This document shows positions 8,403 to 15,602 of a DNA stretch of 64,000 nt, piece by piece; the stretch's first letter is position 1, and each line of letters opens with the position of its first letter. The position numbers and the translations under genes are program-made. The DNA is taken from contig NZ_JAENHP010000007.1 of the NCBI RefSeq assembly GCF_016834655.1, positions 124,001 through 188,000 of the forward strand. The letters run 5' to 3'. The notes under the pieces were generated by a model. It worked only from the letters and a program-made list of their open reading frames with translations, had not been told where the DNA came from and searched no databases. This DNA comes from Paractinoplanes ovalisporus. GTDB taxonomy: Bacteria; Actinomycetota; Actinomycetes; Mycobacteriales; Micromonosporaceae.

Positions 8403-9510
8403 CGGGCACCTCCAGCCGCACCACCGTGCCACCACCGGGCGACGACGTGATCGTGGCCCGGCCGCGGACCGCGCAGGCCCGCTCCCGCATCGAGCGCAAT
8501 CCGAGGCTGCGGCCCGCTTTCAGGGTCGCGTCGACGTCGAAGCCCATTCCGTCGTCGGCCACCTCGAGGGTGGAACCGGCGAGCCGCACCTCGATGGTCC
8601 GGGCGGCGGCATGCCGTACGGCGTTGTGCAGTGCCTCCTGGGCCACGCGCAGCATCACCGTCTGCTGGGCCGGGGTCAGCGCGTCCGGCGCCTGTTCGGC
8701 GTAGGACAGCCGGGGGCCGCCGGGACCGGACGCGCGGTCGAGGATCTGCACCTGTTTGCGCAGCACGTCGGGCAGGCCGTCCTCCTCGAGGCGGGCCGGC
8801 CGCAGTTCGAGCACGGCCGCGTGCAGCTCCTCGGCCGCCTCGCGGGCCAGCGTCGAAACCTCGGCCAGCCGGGCCCGGGCCGCCGCCGGATCGCGGTCGA
8901 CCAGCAGGTCGGCCGCCTGGGCGGTGAGCCGCAGCCCGAACAGCCGCTGGGCGACCGCGTCGTGCAGGTCGTGGGCGATGCGGGCCCGCTCCTCGGCGAT
9001 GGTCAGCTCGCGGTTGCGGGCATAGAGACGGGCGTGGGTCAGCGCGATCGCGGCGTGCGCGGCCAGGACCCGTACGAGCTCCTCGTCCTCCGAGGTGAAG
9101 CCGCCGGGCTTGTTGGCCAGGTAGAGCGCGCCCAGAATCTCGTCGCCGCTGGTGATGGGCACCCCGAGGAACGCCTCGAGCACCGGGTGGGCCGACGGCC
9201 ACCAGTCGAACCGGGGGTCGGCGCGGATGTCGTCGAGGCGCTGGGCCTGCGGTTCGCGCAGCATCACGGCGAGGAAGCCGTGCTGGCGGGGGAGCGGGCC
9301 GATCGCCTCCTGCTGCTCGGCCGGCACGCCGGAGACGAGGAACTGGGCGAACGAGCCACCGTCGTCGGGGACGCCGAGCGCCGCGTATTCGGCCTCGGCC
9401 AGTTCGCGGGCGGTGTCGACGATGGTCTGCAGCACCTCGGGCACGGTGAGCTGGTTGCTGACGGCCAGCACGGCCGCCGACAGCCGGCGCGCGGTGTGCA
9501 GAGGTTCCAC
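8395..9510 (-). CDS. GAF-domain sensor histidine kinase (HisKA_3 type)
   Basis: A 371-residue cytoplasmic kinase with no membrane segment. A GAF domain occupies about residues 15-165 and ends with FLGVPITSGDEILGALYLAN. It is followed by the dimerisation/phosphorylation helix EERARIAHDLHDAVAQRLFG, whose His is the likely phosphosite. The C-terminal HATPase has the N box QEALHNAVRHA, then VADDGMGFD and the G2 region SPGGGT. GAF input suggests a soluble or redox ligand, as in DevS/DosT-like sensors, though the ligand is unknown. It phosphorylates the overlapping response regulator. Start GTG 9510 fits a leaderless transcript. Confidence 0.92.
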   Translation of the reverse strand: MEPLHTARRLSAAVLAVSNQLTVPEVLQTIVDTARELAEAEYAALGVPDDGGSFAQFLVSGVPAEQQEAIGPLPRQHGFLAVMLREPQAQRLDDIRADPRFDWWPSAHPVLEAFLGVPITSGDEILGALYLANKPGGFTSEDEELVRVLAAHAAIALTHARLYARNRELTIAEERARIAHDLHDAVAQRLFGLRLTAQAADLLVDRDPAAARARLAEVSTLAREAAEELHAAVLELRPARLEEDGLPDVLRKQVQILDRASGPGGPRLSYAEQAPDALTPAQQTVMLRVAQEALHNAVRHAAARTIEVRLAGSTLEVADDGMGFDVDATLKAGRSLGLRSMRERACAVRGRATITSSPGGGTVVRLEVPGV

Positions 9511-9516
9511 GCGCCC

Positions 9517-9522
9517 ACGATA
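9517..9522 (-). promoter_or_regulatory. -10 box of the kinase operon, leaderless
   Basis: TATCGT on the minus strand, six bases before GTG 9510. It supports that start over the longer open frame reaching 9639. Confidence 0.5.
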
Positions 9523-9553
9523 ACTTCGGCCGCGGCCGGAAACCTCTGTCGAT

Positions 9554-9572
9554 GGTCCTAGGACCAAGGTCC
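9554..9572. promoter_or_regulatory. Overlapping palindromes, candidate operator
   Basis: GGTCCTAGGACC (9554-9565) is a perfect 12-base palindrome. Its right half forms a second inverted repeat, GGACCAAGGTCC (9561-9572). It lies between the divergent kinase operon and the SDR gene, so it could serve both. The minus-strand reading GGGACCTTGGTCCT resembles DosR-type boxes; that link is inference. Confidence 0.5.
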
Positions 9573-9632
9573 CGCGAGGAAGGCGACCCTGGCCCGAGGC
9601 CGGGCACCGGGGGCGGCGAGCAGGGTCGAGGC

Positions 9633-10304
9633 ATGACACAGACAGCCGTTATCACCGGTGCCTCCCAGGGGCTCGGCGCCGCCCTCGCCCGTGGATTGTC
9701 CGGCGCGGGGTGGAATCTCGTCATCGATGCCCGTACGGAGAAGGATCTTGAAGCCGTCGCGGCGTCGCTCAACAACGTCGTGGCCATCGCGGGTGACGTG
9801 GTCGACGACGACCACCGGGCCGAGCTGGCCGCGGCCGCCGACAAGCTGGGTGGGGCCGACCTGCTGGTCAACAACGCGTCGACGCTCGGCGGCAGCCCAC
9901 CCCCGGCGTTGGGCGACTTCCCGCTGCCCGCTCTGCTCGGCACGTTCGAGGTCAACGTGCTCGCCCCGATCGCGCTGACCCAGCTCGTCCTGCCCCAGCT
10001 GCGGCAGTCGCGGCGCGGGGCGGTGCTCAACATCAGCTCGGATGCGGCCGTGGAGGCGTACGAGGGCTGGGGTGGTTATGGCGCCGCGAAAGCCGCGCTG
10101 GATCACGCGAGCCGGGTGCTGGCCAAGGAGGAACCGGAGCTGCGGGTGTGGTCGGTCGATCCGGGCGATCTGCGGACGAGGCTGCAGCAGGAAGCGTTCC
10201 CGGGCGAGGACATCTCGGATCGGCCGCTGCCCGAGACCGTGGTGCCGTGGTTCCTGAAGCTGCTCGACGAGCGCCCGGAGTCGGGGAGGTACGTGGCCCG
10301 ATGA
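9633..10304 (+). CDS. SDR family oxidoreductase
   Basis: A 223-residue classical short-chain dehydrogenase. The cofactor motif TAVITGASQGLGAALARG is at the N-terminus and DLLVNNAS (NNAG-type) near residue 85. Catalytic Ser sits in VLNISSDAA, and the YxxxK appears as YGAAKAALDHASRV. The PG motif is VDPGDLRTRL. The reaction is NAD(P)H-dependent carbonyl/hydroxyl interconversion; the substrate is unknown. The stop overlaps the ATG of the QueA-like gene (ATGA), so the two are probably co-translated. The close SDR plus QueA pairing is unusual. Confidence 0.9.
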   Translation: MTQTAVITGASQGLGAALARGLSGAGWNLVIDARTEKDLEAVAASLNNVVAIAGDVVDDDHRAELAAAADKLGGADLLVNNASTLGGSPPPALGDFPLPALLGTFEVNVLAPIALTQLVLPQLRQSRRGAVLNISSDAAVEAYEGWGGYGAAKAALDHASRVLAKEEPELRVWSVDPGDLRTRLQQEAFPGEDISDRPLPETVVPWFLKLLDERPESGRYVAR

Positions 10305-11266
10305 CAGTGACCACAGTGGACTTCGAACTGCCCGCGGGCCTGGAGGCGCGGTCTCCGGCCGAGGCGCGGGGTGTCGACCGGGACGGCGTACGCCTTCTGG
10401 TGAGCCGTGGCACCGAGGTGAGCCACCACCGGTTCACCGACCTGCCCGGCCTGCTCGAACCGGGCGACCTGCTCGTGGTGAACAACTCGGCCACGCTGCC
10501 GGCGGCGATCGAGACGGCCGATGGCGTGCGGCTCCACGTCTCGACCGAGCAGCCCGACGGAACCTGGTTGGTGGAGCCACGCCAGTTCGCCGGCGCCCGG
10601 CCCGGGCTGCGATTCATCGTGCCGGAAGGGTCGCTCACGCTGCTGCGGCCGTTCACGTCGCGGCTGTGGGTGGCGGCGGCGGACGTGCCGGGCAACCGGG
10701 TGAGCTATCTGACCCGGCACGGGCGGGCGATCCGCTACAGCTACACCGATCGGGACTGGCCGCTCGGGGTCTATCAGAACGCGTACGCGACCGAGCCCGG
10801 GAGCGCCGAGATGCCCAGCGCGGGGAGGCCGTTGACGGGGGCGGTCCTCGCCGCGCTGGCCGGCCGGGGCGTGCTGGTCGCGCCGGTCACGCTGCACACC
10901 GGGGTGGCCTCGGCCGAGGCGCACGAGCCGCCCTATCCGGAGTGGTTCCGGGTGCCTGCCCCGACCTCGCGGCTGATCGCCCACGTGCGGGCCGGCGGGC
11001 ACCGGGTGATCGCGGTCGGCACGACGGTGGTGCGGGCCCTCGAGAGCGGCGCCGGCGAGGGCTGGACCGACCTCGTGATCGAGCCCGACCGCGAGATCCG
11101 GATGGTCGACGGGCTGCTCACCGGCCTGCACGAGCCGCGCGCCTCGCACCTGAAGATGCTCACGGCCGTCGCGGGGGAGGCCGCGCTGCGGGCGGGCTAC
11201 GAGGCGGCGCTGCGCGAACGCTACCTGTGGCACGAGTTCGGCGACGTCCACCTGTTGCTGCGCTGA
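10301..11266 (+). CDS. queA: S-adenosylmethionine:tRNA ribosyltransferase-isomerase (QueA-like)
   Basis: QueA transfers and isomerises the ribosyl group of SAM onto 7-aminomethyl-deazaguanine in tRNA, the penultimate step of queuosine synthesis. The 321-residue protein shows the family elements LLVVNNSATLPAAI near residue 50, APVTLHTGVAS, HRVIAVGTTVVRALES and HLKMLTAVAGE near the C-terminus. It is slightly shorter than the usual 340-350. GGGGAGGT precedes the ATG. No queC, queD, queE, queF or tgt is visible in the window, so its partner enzymes lie elsewhere or it has another role. Confidence 0.85.
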   Translation: MTVTTVDFELPAGLEARSPAEARGVDRDGVRLLVSRGTEVSHHRFTDLPGLLEPGDLLVVNNSATLPAAIETADGVRLHVSTEQPDGTWLVEPRQFAGARPGLRFIVPEGSLTLLRPFTSRLWVAAADVPGNRVSYLTRHGRAIRYSYTDRDWPLGVYQNAYATEPGSAEMPSAGRPLTGAVLAALAGRGVLVAPVTLHTGVASAEAHEPPYPEWFRVPAPTSRLIAHVRAGGHRVIAVGTTVVRALESGAGEGWTDLVIEPDREIRMVDGLLTGLHEPRASHLKMLTAVAGEAALRAGYEAALRERYLWHEFGDVHLLLR

Positions 11267-11328
11267 CCGGTATGCGGAGGGTCACATTGCACGGCGGCCA
11301 GGGCCTCGCGGGCGGTAGGAAGGAGCTC

Positions 11329-12021
11329 ATGACGACGGTGGACCTGGCCGTGCTCGACAACCCCGTGTGGGGCGCCCTGCTCGGCGTGCAGAGACCTTTC
11401 GCTTCCGTACGCGGGCAGGCCGCGCGCTACCTCCCCGAGGTGTCCCCGTTCGCGGCCGTCGAGGATGCCGCCGACCCGGCTGCCTGGGCCGATCTCGCCG
11501 CCCTGGCCGGGCCGGAGGAGACCCTGCTGGTGCCGGGCGCCCCCGAGGGCCCGGTGCCCGGCTGGGAGCTCATCGGCGGCGGCCGGGGTGTGCAGCTCAC
11601 GGGCGAAGACCTGGTCGCGGCGCCCGACCCCGAAGTGGTGAGGTTGGGCGAGGCCGACGTGCCCGAGATGCTCGACCTGGTGGCCCGCACCCGGCCCGGG
11701 CCGTTCGGGCCGCGCACCCGCGAACTCGGCTCCTACCTGGGCATCCGCCGCAACGGCGTGCTGGCGGCGATGGCCGGGGAGCGGGTGCGCCCGCCGGGCT
11801 GGACCGAGATCAGCGCGGTCTGCACCGACCCCGCCTACCGCGGCCAGGGCCTGGCCAACCGGCTGGTCCGGGCGGTCGCGGCGGTCGTCCGGGAGCGGGG
11901 CGAACGGCCGTTCCTGCACGCGGCCGGCAACAACGAGAACGCCATCCGGCTCTACCTCGCCATGGGGTTCCGGCACCGCCGCGACATTAATTTCCATGCG
12001 TACCGGAAGGCGACGCGCTAG
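11329..12021 (+). CDS. GNAT family N-acetyltransferase
   Basis: A 230-residue protein whose C-terminal half is a GNAT fold. It has the acetyl-CoA loop VCTDPAYRGQGLANRLVRAV (R-G-Q-G-L-A), preceded by the strand ISAV and followed by NNENAIRLYLAMGF, the FR2-type end seen in FR47-like members. The N-terminal 100 residues are less conserved. The acceptor substrate is unknown. AGGAAGGAG lies five bases before the ATG. It runs in the same direction as the QueA-like gene, 62 bases downstream. Confidence 0.88.
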   Translation: MTTVDLAVLDNPVWGALLGVQRPFASVRGQAARYLPEVSPFAAVEDAADPAAWADLAALAGPEETLLVPGAPEGPVPGWELIGGGRGVQLTGEDLVAAPDPEVVRLGEADVPEMLDLVARTRPGPFGPRTRELGSYLGIRRNGVLAAMAGERVRPPGWTEISAVCTDPAYRGQGLANRLVRAVAAVVRERGERPFLHAAGNNENAIRLYLAMGFRHRRDINFHAYRKATR

Positions 12022-12051
12022 TCTCGAAGTCCGCCGACTGAGGAGCGCGAC

Positions 12052-12078
12052 GTGTTGGGAGACGACATCTCCGGGTGA
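12052..12078 (+). CDS. Candidate eight-codon leader peptide upstream of the ABC-F gene
   Basis: GTG TTG GGA GAC GAC ATC TCC GGG TGA follows GAGGAG at a good ribosome-binding distance (six bases). Its stop lies inside the inverted repeat at 12071-12089. Ribosome stalling on such short ORFs is a known way to induce ABC-F resistance genes. Here the leader is predicted from layout only. Confidence 0.5.
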   Translation: MLGDDISG

Positions 12079-12089
12079 CCACACCCCGG
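12071..12089 (+). promoter_or_regulatory. Hairpin over the leader ORF stop, possible attenuator
   Basis: CCGGGTG and CACCCCGG pair around a short ACCA loop with one bulge. The hairpin overlaps the leader ORF stop codon and is followed by a pyrimidine-rich stretch before the ABC-F start. Confidence 0.45.
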
Positions 12090-12136
12090 TTCTGTCTGTC
12101 GTCCCCTGTTTCAGCGATCTTCCGCGGAGCTTCCTC

Positions 12137-13693
12137 ATGTCTTTTGTCGTGTGCACCTCCCTGTCCTTCTCCTGGCCCGACGACACCCCGGTCTTCGACG
12201 ACCTGACCGTGTCGATCTCGGCCGGGCGCACCGGTCTGGTCGCCGCCAACGGCACCGGCAAGACCACCCTGCTGCGGCTCATCGCCGGTGACCTGCGGCC
12301 GAGCGGCGGCACGGTCACGCTCGGCGGCCCGCTCGGCTATCTGCCCCAGCACCTGCCGTTCGCGAGCGACCAGACGGTGGCCGAGGTGCTCGGCGTCGAC
12401 CGCACGATCGCCGCGCTGCACGCCATCGAAGCGGGCGACGCGGCCGAGGAACACTTCACCGCCGTCGGCGCCGACTGGGACGTCGAGGAGCGCAGCCGGG
12501 CCGAGCTCGACCGGCTCGGACTGGGCGAGGTGGGCCTCGACCGGCGGCTGGACACGCTCAGCGGCGGCCAGGTGGTCTCGCTCGGGCTGGCCGCGCAACT
12601 GCTCCGGCGGCCCGACGTGCTGCTGCTCGACGAACCCACCAACAACCTCGACGGAGAGGCCCGCGAACGGCTGATCGCGGTGCTGCGGGCGTACGGGGGA
12701 TGTCTGGTTGTCGTCTCGCACGACCGCGCGCTGCTCGACGAGATGGACCGGATCGCGGCCCTCGACCACGGTGAGATCCGCTGGTTCGGGGGCACCTTCA
12801 CCGCGTACGCGGAAGCGGTCGAGGCCGAACGCGAGGTGGCCGGCCGCCAGGTGCGCAACGCCGAACAGGACCTGAAACGGCAGAAACGCGAAGCGCAGCT
12901 GGCCCGGGAACGCTCGGCCCGCCGCATGTCGACCGCGGCCCGCAACCTGGGCAGCGCCGGCCTGGCCCGCATCCACGCCGGCAACCTGAAGAACAGCGCC
13001 CAGGTGTCGGCGGCCCGCGGCGGTGAGGTGCACGCCTCGCGGGTGGCCGACGCCCAGGCCCGCTACGACGAGGCCAGCTGGGCCGCCAAGCAGGACGACC
13101 GCATCGTCATCGACCTGCCGCAGACCGCGGTTCCGGCCGGGCGCACTCTGTTCTCGGGGCAGGAACTGGCGGCCTCCTACGACGGGCGCACGGTGTTCGA
13201 GGGGATCGACCTGATCATCCGGGGGCCGGAGCGGATCGCGCTGCTCGGCCCGAACGGGGCCGGCAAGTCGACGCTGATGCGGCTGATCCAGGCCGGCGCG
13301 GGGCCGCGGGTGGCCTATCTCTCGCAGCGCCTCGACCTGCTCGACGACGAGCGGACGGTGGCCGAGAACCTGGCGGCGTTCGCCCCCGCGTTGCCCGACG
13401 CCGAGCGGATGAACCTGCTGGCCCGCTTCCTGTTCCGCGGGTCCCGGGCCCATCTGCCGGTGCGGGTGCTCTCCGGCGGCGAGCGGTTGCGGGCCACCCT
13501 CGCGTGCGTGTTGTTCTCCGAGCCGGCGCCGCAGTTGCTGCTGCTGGACGAGCCGACCAACAACCTCGACCTCGACAGCGTGGCCCAGCTGGAGGCGGCC
13601 CTGACCGCGTACCGGGGCGCCTTCGTGGTGGTCAGCCACGACTCCCGGTTCCTCGACGCGATCGGGATCGACCGGACCCTCCGGCTGCCGTGA
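12137..13693 (+). CDS. ABC-F family ATPase (ribosome-protection type)
   Basis: A 518-residue soluble protein with two ABC cassettes and no membrane domain. Cassette 1 has Walker A AANGTGKTTLL, signature LSGGQ and Walker B LLLDEPTNNLDGE. Cassette 2 has GPNGAGKSTLM, LSGGE and LLLDEPTNNLDLD. A charged linker (EVAGRQVRNAEQDLKRQKRE) joins them. ABC-F proteins act on the ribosome E site, many displacing antibiotics. The layout matches actinobacterial self-resistance ABC-F proteins, but which drug is involved is unknown. The start is ATG 12137 with GGAG upstream. The preceding leader ORF and hairpin suggest antibiotic-inducible attenuation. Confidence 0.9.
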   Translation: MSFVVCTSLSFSWPDDTPVFDDLTVSISAGRTGLVAANGTGKTTLLRLIAGDLRPSGGTVTLGGPLGYLPQHLPFASDQTVAEVLGVDRTIAALHAIEAGDAAEEHFTAVGADWDVEERSRAELDRLGLGEVGLDRRLDTLSGGQVVSLGLAAQLLRRPDVLLLDEPTNNLDGEARERLIAVLRAYGGCLVVVSHDRALLDEMDRIAALDHGEIRWFGGTFTAYAEAVEAEREVAGRQVRNAEQDLKRQKREAQLARERSARRMSTAARNLGSAGLARIHAGNLKNSAQVSAARGGEVHASRVADAQARYDEASWAAKQDDRIVIDLPQTAVPAGRTLFSGQELAASYDGRTVFEGIDLIIRGPERIALLGPNGAGKSTLMRLIQAGAGPRVAYLSQRLDLLDDERTVAENLAAFAPALPDAERMNLLARFLFRGSRAHLPVRVLSGGERLRATLACVLFSEPAPQLLLLDEPTNNLDLDSVAQLEAALTAYRGAFVVVSHDSRFLDAIGIDRTLRLP

Positions 13694-13696
13694 CAG

Positions 13697-13728
13697 AAAA
13701 GGGCCGCCCCGGGTGGGGCGGCCCTTTC
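13697..13728. terminator. Bidirectional rho-independent-like terminator
   Basis: A perfect ten-base stem (GGGCCGCCCC with GGGGCGGCCC) with a GGGT loop is flanked by AAAA and TTT. It lies between the convergent ABC-F and DUF6918 genes and can serve both strands. Confidence 0.9.
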
Positions 13729-13741
13729 ACGCTGAAGCCGA

Positions 13742-14188
13742 TCAGGCGGCGTACTTCTCCACCAGACCGCCGAGGGCCGGAAGGGCGGCCTCGATGTGCT
13801 TGGCGGCGCCACCGCGGACGGTGTTGTAGGCCTTGACGACGACGGCCTTCTCCGAGGAGTGGGCCATGTCGTCGGTGACCTTCAGCAGGGCCGGGGTGAC
13901 CTCGTCCTGGCGCTTGACCAGGTAGTCGCCGAACGAGCCGCCGCCGGCGACCTGGAAGTCGGCCCAGAACGGCTGGAGCGCCTCGAGCATCGACGGGACC
14001 AGGATGTTGAGGGTCTCGACGTAGTAGCCGGGGGCGAACGAGGTGACCGCCTTGTAGGCCAGCTTCACGGCACCGGCCGAGATGCCCGACTTGTTGGCGA
14101 GTTCCGACTCGACCAGCGCCTGGGCGTCCTTGACGATGGCCTCCTTCGTGGCCGGGTTCGCGGAAAGGTCAAGAAGGTTGGAAACCAT
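13742..14188 (-). CDS. DUF6918-like conserved protein
   Basis: A 148-residue protein of the actinobacterial type annotated as DUF6918, by my recognition of its pattern. It starts MVSNLLDLSANPATKEAIVK and contains SGISAGAVKLAYKAV and FAPGYYVETLNILVPSMLEA. It is helical, without signal peptide or membrane segment, and ends LGGLVEKYAA. Its function is unknown. It stands alone, convergent with the ABC-F gene across a strong terminator. Confidence 0.75.
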   Translation of the reverse strand: MVSNLLDLSANPATKEAIVKDAQALVESELANKSGISAGAVKLAYKAVTSFAPGYYVETLNILVPSMLEALQPFWADFQVAGGGSFGDYLVKRQDEVTPALLKVTDDMAHSSEKAVVVKAYNTVRGGAAKHIEAALPALGGLVEKYAA

Positions 14189-14504
14189 GGTTGTGCGCGC
14201 TCCTCATCACAAGACGACGGCCAGCAGACTACTCAATGAGGAATCACTTTCAACTCCTGCCTCTCCCGTCACGTGAGATGCCCCGCCGTGGCTAGGATCT
14301 TCCGGCTGAACGTCGATCCGGATGGTCCTTCCGGCCGGTGTTTCGGGGTCGCGCCGCGCTCCGGGTTCTGCTAGGCCCCGGGAAGAGTCCGTTCGATGTC
14401 GTCACGCTTCGTAACATCGACCACCGCGCCTCGGCGGCCGGCGCGGCAGGCGGTCGCCTCGAGGGTTCATCAAGATGCCGGACGAGGTGGATAGGATCAC
14501 CCGC
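14189..14504. other. Divergent intergenic region, 316 bases
   Basis: It separates the DUF6918 gene from the asparaginase leader ORF. The part next to 14188 is AT-richer (AATGAGGAATCACTTTCA) and likely holds the minus-strand promoter. The right end carries the TAGGAT box at 14492. I see no further gene. Confidence 0.5.
14492..14497 (+). promoter_or_regulatory. -10 box upstream of the small ORF and asparaginase
   Basis: TAGGAT lies exactly seven bases before ATG 14505, so the transcript would begin at the small ORF and have no leader. Confidence 0.55.
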
Positions 14505-14564
14505 ATGCGGAAGGACGCCCAGCTCGGCCTCGGCGCCGCCCACGCCCGCCGGTCGCGCGCGTGA
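14505..14564 (+). CDS. Candidate 19-residue leaderless ORF coupled to asparaginase
   Basis: It encodes MRKDAQLGLGAAHARRSRA, an Arg- and Ala-rich peptide. Its TGA overlaps the asparaginase GTG (GTGA), and it sits at the predicted transcription start. An upstream in-frame ATG at 14475 would place the start before the -10 box. It may serve only to deliver ribosomes to the next gene, whose GTG has no clear Shine-Dalgarno sequence. Confidence 0.45.
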   Translation: MRKDAQLGLGAAHARRSRA

Positions 14565-15514
14565 CCGAGATCCTGATCGTCGGTCTCGGCGGCACCATCG
14601 CCATGACGGCCCTTCCCGATGGCGGGGTCGCTCCCGCCCTCAGCGCCGATCAGCTCGTCGCCGCCGTGCCCGCGCTCGCGTCGGTGCCGCTCGAGGCGCG
14701 CAGTCTGCGAGCCGTGGCGGGTTCCGGGCTGACCGTCGACGACCTTCTCGCCGTACGGGAAACGTTGGTGTCTTCGTTCGCCGACGGGGTGCGCGGTGCG
14801 GTGATCACGCAGGGCACCGACAGCATCGAGGAGACCGCCTACGTGCTCGATCTTCTGCACGACAGCGAGCACCCGATCGTCGTCACCGGCGCGATGCGCA
14901 ACCCGACTCTGCCCGGCGCCGACGGCCCGGCCAACCTGCTCGCCGCCGTGCGGGTCGCGCACGCCGATTCGAGCCGTGGTCTCGGTTGCCTGGTGGTGAT
15001 GGCCGACGAGATCCACGCGGCGGCGCGGGTGCGCAAGAGTCACACGATGAGCACGGCGGCATTCACCTCACCCGACGGCGGGCCCCTGGGTCACGTCGCC
15101 GAGGGCCGGGTCAGATTCACCCATTTTCCCGTACGCCGTCAGCGTGTGCCCGTGCCACGGGGAGCGCTCGCCCGGGTCGGTCTCTACACGGCCACGCTGG
15201 GCGATGACGGGAGCCTGCTGCCCGCGTACGCCTCCTCGGTGGACGGTCTGGTCGTCGCCGGCTTCGGCGTGGGGCACGTGCCCGAACCGTGGGTGGGCCA
15301 TCTGAGCGTGATCGCCGAGCGGATCCCCGTCGTGCTGGCCTCGCGCACCGGGGCGGGCTGGGTCGGGGTGTCGACGTACGGGTTCCCCGGCTCCGAACGT
15401 GACCTTGTCGCGCGGGGGTTGATCCCGGCCGGCGACCTGCATCCGTACAAGGCCCGGGTGTTGCTGCAGTTGCTGCTCTCGTCCGGTCAGGATGTGCGGG
15501 CCGGGTTCGCCTAA
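14561..15514 (+). CDS. L-asparaginase
   Basis: A 317-residue type I/II asparaginase hydrolysing asparagine to aspartate and ammonia. The first catalytic Thr is in VGLGGTIAMT near residue 10. The second active-site motif is VITQGTDSIEETAYVLDLL, followed by VTGAMRNPTLPGADGPANLL; the conserved Lys is in RVRKSHTMSTAAFTS. No signal peptide is visible, so it is cytoplasmic. The start GTG overlaps the stop of a 19-codon leaderless ORF. Length is typical (320-330). Confidence 0.93.
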   Translation: MTEILIVGLGGTIAMTALPDGGVAPALSADQLVAAVPALASVPLEARSLRAVAGSGLTVDDLLAVRETLVSSFADGVRGAVITQGTDSIEETAYVLDLLHDSEHPIVVTGAMRNPTLPGADGPANLLAAVRVAHADSSRGLGCLVVMADEIHAAARVRKSHTMSTAAFTSPDGGPLGHVAEGRVRFTHFPVRRQRVPVPRGALARVGLYTATLGDDGSLLPAYASSVDGLVVAGFGVGHVPEPWVGHLSVIAERIPVVLASRTGAGWVGVSTYGFPGSERDLVARGLIPAGDLHPYKARVLLQLLLSSGQDVRAGFA

Positions 15515-15589
15515 CTTCACGGCTGTTTCAGACGGGCTTCACGGGGCTTTCCGGGGCTTTCCGGGGCAACTTTGATCTTCGGCCTTCGA

Positions 15590-15595
15590 TAGCGT
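15590..15595 (+). promoter_or_regulatory. -10 box of the M1 peptidase gene, leaderless
   Basis: TAGCGT with a seven-base spacer to ATG 15603. A short GGGGCTTTCC repeat (three times) lies just upstream at 15541-15570. Confidence 0.5.
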
Positions 15596-15602
15596 CCGGC
15601 TC

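Noticed and set aside
15541..15570. Terminator after asparaginase
   Set aside because: The GGGGCTTTCC repeats are direct, not inverted, so they form no hairpin.
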